The notes under the pieces were generated by a model. It saw nothing but the letters and a program-made list of their open reading frames with translations. It was not told the origin of the DNA and made no database searches. This document shows, piece after piece, positions 42,331 to 49,715 of a DNA stretch of 64,000 bases. The stretch comes from Actinospica robiniae DSM 44927 (GTDB lineage: Bacteria > Actinomycetota > Actinomycetes > Streptomycetales > Catenulisporaceae): positions 2,477,372 through 2,541,371 of the forward strand of contig NZ_KI632511.1 in NCBI RefSeq assembly GCF_000504285.1, written 5' to 3'. The first letter of the stretch is position 1; each line of letters opens with the position of its first letter. The position numbers and the translations under genes were made by a program.

Positions 42331-43286
42331 CGATCGCAGACCTCTACCGGTCGATGCGGCTGATCCGCGGATTCGAAGAACTCGTACTCGATCTGGTCAA
42401 GCACGGCGAGGTCGTCGGCGGCACACACTCTTATATAGGGCAGGAAGCAGTGGCCGTCGGGGTCTGCGCGGCACTGCGGCCGGATGACCTGATCACCAGC
42501 ACCCATCGCGGGCACGGTCACGTCCTGGCGAAGGGTGCCGAACCGCGCCGCGTGCTGGCCGAACTGCTCGGCCGGCGCGATGGGCTCAACCGAGGCCGCG
42601 GCGGCTCCATGCACGCCGCCGACCTCGGCAAGGGCATCCTCGGTGCCAACGGGATCGTGGGCGCGGGTGCGCCGATCGCGGCAGGCGCGGCGTGGGCGGA
42701 GCGGCGTTCGGGCTCTGATCGGGTGGCGGTGACGTTCTTCGGCGACGGCGCGCTGAACCAGGGCGTGGTGCTCGAGACGCTCAACCTCGCTGCGATCTGG
42801 CGACTGCCGGTGCTTTTCGTCTGTGAGAACAACGGATACGCGACGACGCTCCCGGCGCGCACGGCTGTCGCGGGCAGCGCCGTCAGCCGGGCGGAAGCTT
42901 TCGGCATACACGCGGAGTCAGTGGACGGCATGTCGGTCGAGGCAGTGCACGAGGCCGCCTCGGGGTGTGTCGCACACGCTAGATCCGGTGAGGGCCCGGC
43001 GCTTCTCGAGTGCCGCACCTACCGCTTCGAAGGCCACCACACGATCGAGCGGCGCTTTCGTCTGAGCTACCGCACGCCCGAGGAGGTCGAGCAGTGGCGA
43101 GCGCGCGACCCGCTGCTCACCGCTGGCGCGGAGCTTTCCGACGAGGAGCGGGAGCGTGTCGACGCGGAGGTCGAAGCGGAGTTGGCCGAAGCGCTCGCCT
43201 TCGCTCAGGCCAGTCCCCCGCCCGACCCCGCCGACGCGTCCCGCTACCTGTACGCCGACCAAGCCGCCTTCGGAGCCACGTCGTGA
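42327..43286 (+). CDS. 2-Oxoacid dehydrogenase E1 component, alpha subunit
   Basis: A 319-residue thiamine-diphosphate E1 alpha subunit. The ThDP motif GDGALNQGVVLETLNLAAIW...CENNGYA is visible, as are the THRGHGHVLAKG and GRGGSMH loops of acetoin/pyruvate-type E1 alpha. ATG 42327 overlaps the oxygenase stop (ATGA). No E2 or E3 gene is here, so it would use a housekeeping complex or act as a stand-alone 2-oxoacid decarboxylase/acyl-transfer enzyme. In pristinamycin phenylglycine biosynthesis a similar alpha/beta pair turns an aryl 2-oxoacid into an acyl-CoA, which is a useful precedent. Confidence 0.88.
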   Translation: MTIADLYRSMRLIRGFEELVLDLVKHGEVVGGTHSYIGQEAVAVGVCAALRPDDLITSTHRGHGHVLAKGAEPRRVLAELLGRRDGLNRGRGGSMHAADLGKGILGANGIVGAGAPIAAGAAWAERRSGSDRVAVTFFGDGALNQGVVLETLNLAAIWRLPVLFVCENNGYATTLPARTAVAGSAVSRAEAFGIHAESVDGMSVEAVHEAASGCVAHARSGEGPALLECRTYRFEGHHTIERRFRLSYRTPEEVEQWRARDPLLTAGAELSDEERERVDAEVEAELAEALAFAQASPPPDPADASRYLYADQAAFGATS

Positions 43287-44251
43287 GCAAGCTCTCTTAT
43301 ACGAAGGCGATGAATCGAGCGCTGGTCGACGAACTCGCCGCAGACCCGGACGTGTGCGTCATCGGCGAGGACGTCGGTGCGGGGCTGGCCGGTCCGACGC
43401 TCGGGCTGGTCGAGCGTTTCGGCGCCGATCGCGTCGTCGACGTGCCGCTGTCCGAGCAGGCCTTCACCTCGCTCGCACTGGGCGCGGCGCTGCGCGGAAT
43501 GCGGCCGGTGCTCGAGTTCCAGATCCCGTCGCTGCTCTTCCTGGTCTTCGAGCAGATCGTCGACCAGGCCCACAAGATCTCGCTGATGACCGGCGGCCAG
43601 GCGCATGCGCCGATCACTTACGTGGTACCCGGATCGGGCTCACGCGAGGGTTGGGCCGGTCAGCACTCTGATCATCCCTACAGCCTCTTCGCGCACGTCG
43701 GCATCAAGACGGTGGTGCCGGCAACGCCGTCTGACGCGTACGGCCTGCTGCGCTCGGCGATCCGCGACGACGACCCGACGGTGGTGTTCGCCCCAGCCGC
43801 GGCAATGGGCATCCGCGAGGACGTCACCTGGCAGCTGGCGCCGATCCCGCTTGGCAGAGCACGCATTCACCGGGAGGGCGGCGATGTCACCGTGGTCGCG
43901 GTGGGCCATCTCGTTCATGACGCGCTCGCGGTGGCCGACGAGGTTGCCGCGCAGGATGGCATCGAGATCGAAGTACTCGATCCGCGCACGCTCTACCCGT
44001 TCGACCATGCCGCACTCGAAAGCTCGCTGGCGAAGACCGGCCGGCTCGTCGTGATCGACGACTCGAACCGCTCCTGCGGCTTCGGCGCGGAGATCCTGGC
44101 GCTCGCGGCGGAAACGGGCCTGCTGCGTGCGGCACCCCGCCGGGTCAGCCGCCCGGACGGCGCCGTGCTGCCGTTCGCCATCGAACTCGACCGCGCTCTG
44201 CAGCCGTCGCGCGATCGGCTCCGGCAAGCCGTGCGCAACGTGACCGCCTGA
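43283..44251 (+). CDS. 2-Oxoacid dehydrogenase E1 component, beta subunit
   Basis: A 322-residue E1 beta subunit (transketolase-like). GTG 43283 overlaps the alpha-subunit stop. Hallmarks are VCVIGEDVG, RVVDVPLSEQAFTSLALGAA, the HSDHPYSLFAHV loop and the C-terminal EIEVLDPRTLYPFDH. It forms the alpha2-beta2 heterotetramer with the upstream subunit. A likely substrate in this operon is 4-hydroxybenzoylformate or 4-hydroxyphenylpyruvate, giving a 4-hydroxyaryl acyl thioester; that is inference. Confidence 0.9.
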   Translation: MSKLSYTKAMNRALVDELAADPDVCVIGEDVGAGLAGPTLGLVERFGADRVVDVPLSEQAFTSLALGAALRGMRPVLEFQIPSLLFLVFEQIVDQAHKISLMTGGQAHAPITYVVPGSGSREGWAGQHSDHPYSLFAHVGIKTVVPATPSDAYGLLRSAIRDDDPTVVFAPAAAMGIREDVTWQLAPIPLGRARIHREGGDVTVVAVGHLVHDALAVADEVAAQDGIEIEVLDPRTLYPFDHAALESSLAKTGRLVVIDDSNRSCGFGAEILALAAETGLLRAAPRRVSRPDGAVLPFAIELDRALQPSRDRLRQAVRNVTA

Positions 44252-44279
44252 GCAGAACGACCATGGAAGAGGTACGACG

Positions 44280-46679
44280 GTGCTCCTCACCCTCGACGAC
44301 TACGCGGCGGCGGCGCAGGCCCGGCTGTCCCAACCGGTGTGGGACTATCTGGCCGGCGGCGCGGGCGACGAGCGCGCGCTCGCCGCGAACCGCGCGGCTT
44401 TTGCGGCCGTCCGCATCCTTCCCAGTGTCCTGACAGGCGCCGGTATCGCCACGACCGAGGCGCGGATCCTCGGCGGGTCCTTCACCGCTCCGCTCGGGAT
44501 CGCGCCGTGTGCCTTTCACACGCTCGCCCATCCAGAGGGCGAACTCGCCACCGCTCGGGCAGCCGGCGCCGCCGGTGTGCCCTTCATCCGCAGCATGTAC
44601 TCCGGACGCGCGGCCAAGGTGGTCGGCGCGGCGGCCGCTGATGCGGGCGCGGTGTGGTGGCAGCAGCTCTACTGTCATCGGGACCGATCGACAGCCGAGC
44701 GGATGATCCAGCTGGCTGAGGACTCGGGCGCGGCAGCACTCGTTCTCACTGTGGATACGCCGCATCTCGGCCACCGGCTTCGGGATCTGCGTAACGGCTT
44801 CCGGTTGCCGCCCGGCATCGGTCCCGCAGACCTCGATGATCCGGCCATCGCCTCCCCGACCGATCACGCCCGTGCCACGAACGACACCTCGCTGAACTGG
44901 TCGGTGATCGACTGGATGCGCGCTATCAGCAGTCTGCCTATCCTCGTCAAGGGGGTACTGCGCAGCGCTGATGCTCTTCGGGCCGTCGACGCGGGCGTGG
45001 ACGGCGTGATCGTGTCGAACCACGGCGGCCGGCAGCTAGATGCCGCACCAGCCACGTTGGAAGCACTCCCCGCGATCGCCACCGCAGTAGCCGGACGCGC
45101 GGCAGTCCTTCTCGACGGCGGCGTGCGGACGGGGACGGACGTTTTGACCGCGCTTGCTCTCGGCGCTGACGCGGTGCTGGTGGGCCGACCCGCGCTGCAT
45201 GGCCTGGCCGTGGACGGGGAGCTCGGCGTGCGAGCCGTGCTTGAACTACTGCGGGACGAGTTGCGTGACGCGATGACGCTTACGGGCGTCGGCAGTCTTG
45301 AGGAGATCGGTCGTGACCTGCTCGACACGAGTCGCCTCGCGCTCGTTCCTGCCCCCGCCACGCCGCCTCGCGCCGAGCCCACGCTTCCGCTCACGCGTGC
45401 ATCGCTCCATTCGAGCCTGTCCGACCCGGACCTCGACTCGATGGCGTTCCTCAACGAGATCGCGGACTGCTACCCGGACGCTGTCTCGTTCGCGCCGGGC
45501 CGACCGTACGACGGTTTCTTCGAGGTCGAAGACGTCTTCGGTGCGGTTCGCATCTACCTTGATTCGCTTACCACATCGGGCCGTTCCGAGCAGGCCGTCC
45601 GCAGCACGCTCTACCAGTACGGACCGTCGGCCGGGATCATCAGAGGCCTGATTGCGCAGTCGCTGCACCTCGATGAGGACATCGAGGCGTCGCCGGAGTC
45701 GATCGTGGTGACGGTCGGAGCGCAGGAAGCGATGCTGCTCGTGCTGCGCGCCCTGTTCGCCGACCCCCGGGACGTGCTGCTGGTATCGACTCCCTGCTAT
45801 GTCGGCATCGTCGGCGCCGCGAAGCTGCTCGGACTGCGGATCGTCACGATCGCGGAGCGTCCCGTCGGAGGCCTGCACCCGGACGACGTGGTCCGCGCCA
45901 TCGAGGTACAGCGTCGCAAGGGGCTGCGGCCTCGCGCACTGTACGTGATCCCCGACCACGCCAACCCGTCCGGCAACACCATCGATCTCGCGACCCGTCA
46001 CGCGCTGCTCGAGGTCGCGGCACGTCACAGTGTCCTGCTGCTGGAGGACAGCCCCTATCGGCTGGTCAGTCCCGGCGAACGGCTGCCCACCCTCAAGGCT
46101 CTCGACCGTGAACAGGTCGTCGTGCACATCGGCTCGTTCGCCAAGTCGATGTTCCCCGGCGCGCGGGTCGGCTATGTCGTCGCGGATCAAGCCGTGGATG
46201 CCGGACTGCTCGCCGACGAGCTGGCGCGTATCAAGAGCATGGTCACGGTCAACACCTCGGCGCTCAGCCAGGCGGCTGTGGCCGGAACGCTCATTGCGTG
46301 CGGCGGCCGATTGGCCGAGCTCAATGCCCGTGCCGCCGCGTACTACGGCGAGAACCTGGCAGCCCTCTTAGACGCGCTCTCAGAACACTTTCCGGAAAGC
46401 GCGCCAGCGGGATCCGGGCCGCGGTGGAACCGGCCGCAGGGAGGGTTCTTCCTCACCCTCGACGTCCCGTTCCGTGCGGATGACGCCGCGCTCGACCGTT
46501 CCGCGAGCGAGTTCGGCGTGCTGTGGACGCCGATGGCGTACTTCTACCCGGGTGGCGGAGGCGAGCGGCAGATGCGGCTGTCTTTCAGTGGCCTGACTCC
46601 GGCACGGATCCGCGAAGGCGTCGGCCGACTGGCGGAGTTCATCGCGTCGGAGACCGCGCGCAGCACGGCCGGCGCCTAG
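44280..46679 (+). CDS. Fused 4-hydroxymandelate oxidase and 4-hydroxyphenylglycine aminotransferase
   Basis: A 799-residue bifunctional protein. Residues 1 to about 355 are an FMN-dependent alpha-hydroxyacid oxidase (Tyr131 in QLYCHRDR, catalytic His248 and Arg251 in VSNHGGRQLD, FMN-phosphate loop LLDGGVRTGTD) as in 4-hydroxymandelate oxidase. After a Pro-rich linker (357-370), residues about 385-799 are a class I aminotransferase like HpgT, with PDHANPSG and PLP Lys622 in GSFAKSMFPGARVGY. It should turn 4-hydroxymandelate into 4-hydroxybenzoylformate and then 4-hydroxyphenylglycine. In CDA and glycopeptide clusters Hmo and HpgT are separate. Codon 697 is TTA (46368-46370). Last gene of the operon; a repeat begins 2 bp after its stop. 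Confidence 0.9.
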   Translation: MLLTLDDYAAAAQARLSQPVWDYLAGGAGDERALAANRAAFAAVRILPSVLTGAGIATTEARILGGSFTAPLGIAPCAFHTLAHPEGELATARAAGAAGVPFIRSMYSGRAAKVVGAAAADAGAVWWQQLYCHRDRSTAERMIQLAEDSGAAALVLTVDTPHLGHRLRDLRNGFRLPPGIGPADLDDPAIASPTDHARATNDTSLNWSVIDWMRAISSLPILVKGVLRSADALRAVDAGVDGVIVSNHGGRQLDAAPATLEALPAIATAVAGRAAVLLDGGVRTGTDVLTALALGADAVLVGRPALHGLAVDGELGVRAVLELLRDELRDAMTLTGVGSLEEIGRDLLDTSRLALVPAPATPPRAEPTLPLTRASLHSSLSDPDLDSMAFLNEIADCYPDAVSFAPGRPYDGFFEVEDVFGAVRIYLDSLTTSGRSEQAVRSTLYQYGPSAGIIRGLIAQSLHLDEDIEASPESIVVTVGAQEAMLLVLRALFADPRDVLLVSTPCYVGIVGAAKLLGLRIVTIAERPVGGLHPDDVVRAIEVQRRKGLRPRALYVIPDHANPSGNTIDLATRHALLEVAARHSVLLLEDSPYRLVSPGERLPTLKALDREQVVVHIGSFAKSMFPGARVGYVVADQAVDAGLLADELARIKSMVTVNTSALSQAAVAGTLIACGGRLAELNARAAAYYGENLAALLDALSEHFPESAPAGSGPRWNRPQGGFFLTLDVPFRADDAALDRSASEFGVLWTPMAYFYPGGGGERQMRLSFSGLTPARIREGVGRLAEFIASETARSTAGA

Positions 46680-46680
46680 A

Positions 46681-47174
46681 GCGATTTGATGATCGACTGA
46701 GTGTTGGTGGGAGGTGGTAGCCGGTCGGGTCGGGGTTGTCGTCGGGGTGTGGGCGGCCGCTTCGCGTCGCCCGGTTCGTCTGACCACCCGCCCACCCGTT
46801 GCGCTGGCCGGGCGGGCTGAGGTTTCAAGATCTCGCCTCCGGCGAGGGCCTTCCCTCGGAGAGATTGCCGGGGTCTGTGGGGTGCTGGCGTTGGTGGGGC
46901 GGGCTGACGTTGGGGGTGGTCGGGTTGCGGGTGTGTGCTCTCTCCTCGGCCGGTCCCCGGAGGCAATCAGGAACCTGTCGGGAGGTCAAGCGGCGGGTGG
47001 CCTGGGTTGATGCTCGATCTTGCATGGCGCCGCTTGACCTCCCGGCAGAACCCTGATCGGGCTGCGCCTGCCCGACCGAGGAGAGAGCACACCCCCTAGG
47101 GAGCAGTGCGAGCTGCGCTCGGCTGAAGCCCGTCCCGTGGTCCGGCCGCGCTCGGTGCGGAAGGATCCTGCATC
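46681..47174 (+). repeat. Long inverted repeat, left copy (about 494 bp)
   Basis: This non-coding block is repeated in inverted orientation at 49260-49647 plus 51172-51281, at roughly 80-85 percent identity by eye. It starts with GCGATTTGATGATCG 2 bp after the stop codon of the last cluster gene, contains TTTCAAGATCTCGCCTCC and a nested hairpin (46933-47092), and ends near AAGGATCCTGCATC. It encodes no recognisable protein. 47175-47306, between it and the IS3 element, is also non-coding and holds nothing I recognise. Confidence 0.8.
46933..47092 (+). repeat. Nested 160-bp palindrome, copy 1
   Basis: Outer arms GTGTGCTCTCTCCTCGG (46933-46949) and its exact complement (47076-47092) enclose an inner stem of 21 bp with one G-T pair (46975-46995 with 47028-47048) and a 32-nt loop. 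A second version, inverted, is at 49348-49496. Both stem levels persist although the sequence has diverged, which points to selection on structure or to a copied mobile repeat. Confidence 0.8.
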
Positions 47175-47375
47175 ACCCTGGTCCGACGATCCCGGTCCTC
47201 GATCCGCGCGAAGGCGTCGATGCTCCCGTCGCACTTGATGTGAAATCCTGCACCGCCTTGCTGCGACCGACCCCGATCCCAGACCTCGCGGCAGAACTCC
47301 GCGGGCTGGACTTCCCCCTTGGGGCCGGGCACCTAGACTGGGTGGATCGCGTGGTCCACCAGGAAGTGGTGTCGA

Positions 47376-47674
47376 GTGGTGGGTAAGCAGCAGAACCCGG
47401 TGTACTCGGAGGAGTTCAAGCGGGATGCGGTGAGGCTGGTGACCTCTTCGGGGCGTACGCGGGCCGAGGTGGCGCGGGAGCTGGGGATCAGCGGGGAGAC
47501 TCTGCGGACCTGGGTGAGGGCGTTTGCGGCCGAGGGCGAGGCGGCCGGTGGGTCGGATCTGAGCGCGGATGAGCGTGCTGAGCTGCGGGAGCTGCGCCGG
47601 AAGGTCAAGCAGCAGGACGAGGTCATCAGCATCCTAAAAAAGCCACTGCCTTCTTCGCGAACGACCCCCGGTAG
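47376..47674 (+). CDS. IS3 transposase OrfA (HTH), needs a frameshift at an A6 tract
   Basis: About 99 residues: GTG 47376, an HTH_Tnp domain (YSEEFKRDAVRLVTSSGRT, ELGISGETLRTWVRAF) and a Leu/Glu/Arg zipper (ELRELRRKVKQQDEVISILKK). Related OrfA proteins end in KKATAFFA-x-stop. Here this ending (to TAG 47672-47674) lies one frame behind, after the six A bases at 47636-47641. Without a -1 slip on A-AAA-AAG the frame runs on to 48083 through sequence out of register with OrfB. Either the site is a programmed slip or one A has been lost. Confidence 0.75.
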
Positions 47675-47736
47675 AGGCGGTCTACCGGTTTGTCGGTGCG
47701 GAGAAGGCGCATCATGCGGTCACGCTGCTGTGTGGG

Positions 47737-48567
47737 GTGCTGGGGGTTTCGAGGAACGCGTACTACGACTGGGTTGCCGCGGCTGCGGCCCGGCTGGCGC
47801 GGGTGCGGGCCGAGGAGCTGCTGGTGGCGGAGATCGTGCTGATCCATCTCGGTTCGCGCGGTGCGTACGGTTCGCCGCGGGTGCATGCCGAGCTGGTCCG
47901 GCGTGGTCATCGGGTGAACCGGAAGAGGGTGGAGCGGCTGATGCGGGATCACTCGATTGCGGGTTTCACCCGGCGCAGGGGGCGGCGGTGTTTGACGAAG
48001 CAGGATCATGCCGCGCGGTTCGCCCCGGATCTGATCGGCCGGGATTTCACGGCGCGGGCTCCCGGGGAGCGGCTGGTGGGTGATGTGACCTGTATCCCGA
48101 CGGGTGAGGGGTTTTTGTATCTGGCCGGCTGGGTGGATCTGGCGACGAAGGAGGTGATCGGCTGGTCGATGGGCGAGCATCACGACGGGGCGCTGGTCGG
48201 CGCGGCGCTGGAGATGGCCCGGGCGCGTGGCCGGCTGCGGCCGGGGTGCGTGGTTCATTCGGATCGGGGCGGGGAGTATACGGGCTCCGGATTCAGGGGT
48301 CTGATTGCCCGATGCGGGTATCGGCAATCGATGGGCCGGACCGGGTCGTGCTACGACAACGCGGTCGCCGAGAGCCACTGGGCCCTGATCAAAACCGAGA
48401 TCGGTGTGCGGGAATGGCCGGACCGCGCCTCTGCGCGCGCTGCGCTGTTCGAGTACATCGAGGTCTTCTATAATCGCAAGCGGCTGCGTAAGTACCCGGG
48501 CTGGGGCTATCTGACCCCGCTCGAGGCACGGCAGCGCTACGGCCAGGTCCTGAACCTGGCAGCCTGA
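47737..48567 (+). CDS. IS3 transposase OrfB (DDE integrase)
   Basis: A 276-residue integrase core; the first usual start codon is GTG 47737, but homology begins earlier (VEAVYRFVGAEKAHHAVTLL from about 47671), so it is normally made as an OrfAB fusion or from an unusual start. The DDE triad is visible: VGDVTCIPT, VHSDRGGEYT and NAVAESHWALIKTE. Followed by YNRKRLRKYPGWGYLTPLE, typical of the family. The integrase appears intact, but expression depends on the A6 tract upstream. Confidence 0.88.
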   Translation: MLGVSRNAYYDWVAAAAARLARVRAEELLVAEIVLIHLGSRGAYGSPRVHAELVRRGHRVNRKRVERLMRDHSIAGFTRRRGRRCLTKQDHAARFAPDLIGRDFTARAPGERLVGDVTCIPTGEGFLYLAGWVDLATKEVIGWSMGEHHDGALVGAALEMARARGRLRPGCVVHSDRGGEYTGSGFRGLIARCGYRQSMGRTGSCYDNAVAESHWALIKTEIGVREWPDRASARAALFEYIEVFYNRKRLRKYPGWGYLTPLEARQRYGQVLNLAA

Positions 48568-48605
48568 GCAACCAAAGATGTGTCCGGTTGCCGGGGGGAA
48601 GTCCA

Positions 48606-48986
48606 TTCCTCGAAACCCCCAGCACCCCACACAGCAGCGTGACCGCATGATGCGCCTTCTCCGCACCGACAAACCGGTAGACCGCCTCTACCGGGGGTCG
48701 TTCGCGAAGAAGGCAGTGGCTTTTTTAGGATGCTGATGACCTCGTCCTGCTGCTTGACCTTCCGGCGCAGCTCCCGCAGCTCAGCACGCTCATCCGCGCT
48801 CAGATCCGACCCACCGGCCGCCTCGCCCTCGGCCGCAAACGCCCTCACCCAGGTCCGCAGAGTCTCCCCGCTGATCCCCAGCTCCCGCGCCACCTCGGCC
48901 CGCGTACGCCCCGAAGAGGTCACCAGCCTCACCGCATCCCGCTTGAACTCCTCCGAGTACACCGGGTTCTGCTGCTTACCCACCAC
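48606..48986 (-). pseudogene. IS3 OrfA remnant
   Basis: The orfA of the truncated IS3 copy, from GTG 48986. It is identical in frame to the complete copy through the HTH, zipper and A6 tract, then runs into the end of the neighbouring IS. It lacks orfB and cannot support transposition alone. Confidence 0.85.
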
Positions 48987-49055
48987 TCGACACCACTTCC
49001 TGGTGGACCACGCGATCCACCCAGTCTAGGTGCCCGGCCCCAAGGGGGAAGTCCA
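48606..49055 (-). mobile_element. Truncated inverted copy of the same IS3 element (450 bp)
   Basis: Read on the minus strand, 49055 down to 48606 reproduces bases 47307-47756 of the complete element without gaps, including the terminal repeat and the A6 tract. It stops abruptly at the right end of the complete copy. The rest of the older copy is not found on the other side of the complete IS, so a simple insertion of one into the other does not explain the structure; an adjacent deletion or inversion is likely. Confidence 0.85.
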
Positions 49056-49259
49056 GACGCCGTCCGCGCAGCCATCCCGTCCACCACCCCTCCCGACACA
49101 AACCCCGACCCTCGTACTCTTCCATGCTAGACGCCACTACCGACAAAAGCCGTGAATCCAGCTTTCGCCGTATAAGTAAAGATATTGGAGATTTCCGGGC
49201 ACTCGAGCGCGCTTCCCGGCGTTGAAGTAGTAGAGATGGAACGAGCGACCCGGAACGGC

Positions 49260-49647
49260 GATGCAGAATCCTTCCGATCGAACGCGCCGGGCCACGGGAC
49301 GGGAATCGGCCCGAGCGCAGCTCGCACCGGACCTCAGGGGGTGGGCTCTCTCTCCTCGGTCGGGCAGGCGAAGCCCGGTCAGGGTTCTGCCGGGAGGTCA
49401 AGCGGCGCGATGCAAGATCGAGCATCAACGGAAGCTACCGCCGCTTGAGCTCCCGGCAGGTTCCTGATTGCCTCTGGTGCCCGACCGAGGAGAGAGCACA
49501 CCCCCGGCACCCGACCACCCCGAACCCCAGCCCGCCCCGCTAACGCCAGCACCCACGCAGACCCGGCATCTCTCTCCGAGGGAAGGGCCCGCGCCGGAGG
49601 CGAGATCTTGAAACCCCAGCCCACCCCGCCAAGGCAACGGGTGGGCG
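49260..49647 (-). repeat. Long inverted repeat, right copy, part 1
   Basis: The reverse complement matches the inner three quarters of the left copy (46681-47174), from CGCCCACCCGTTGC through TTTCAAGATCTCGCCTCC and the nested hairpin to AAGGATTCTGCAT. The copy is interrupted at 49647 by the IS110-family element and resumes at 51172. 49056-49259, between it and the IS3 remnant, is a somewhat AT-richer non-coding stretch with nothing I recognise. Confidence 0.8.
49348..49496 (-). repeat. Nested palindrome, copy 2
   Basis: Outer arms 49348-49365 and 49479-49496 are 18 bp and perfect; the inner stem 49387-49407 with 49439-49459 is 21 bp with one mismatch. Compared with copy 1 the arm sequences differ at several positions while pairing is mostly kept. 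The inner loop contains the same GATGCAAGATCGAGCATCAA core in the opposite orientation. Confidence 0.8.
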
Positions 49648-49715
49648 TGCCCCTATGTCTTCCGTCAAGTCTGGGCTGCTCGCTGTAACGGGCATGTGGG
49701 TGGGTGTTGCTCGGG

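Larger units (their letters stand above)
47307..48605 (+). mobile_element. IS3-family insertion sequence (1299 bp)
   Basis: Ends carry terminal inverted repeats: TGGACTTCCCCC at 47307 and its complement ending at 48605, with partial matching for about 28 bp (roughly 20 of 28). Inside are OrfA (HTH) and OrfB (DDE integrase), the standard IS3 plan. I see no matching direct repeat at the two flanks (GGC and TTC), as expected because the right flank is a second, truncated copy of the same element. Confidence 0.88.

Noticed and set aside
46681-47300. Protein-coding genes in the region between the cluster and the IS3 element.
   Set aside because: Frames here are short and span palindromes; the two repeat copies do not conserve any reading frame.
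47376-48083. A 235-codon frame through the IS3 element taken as one protein.
   Set aside because: After the A6 tract it is out of register with the conserved OrfB and has the odd composition of an antisense or shifted frame.
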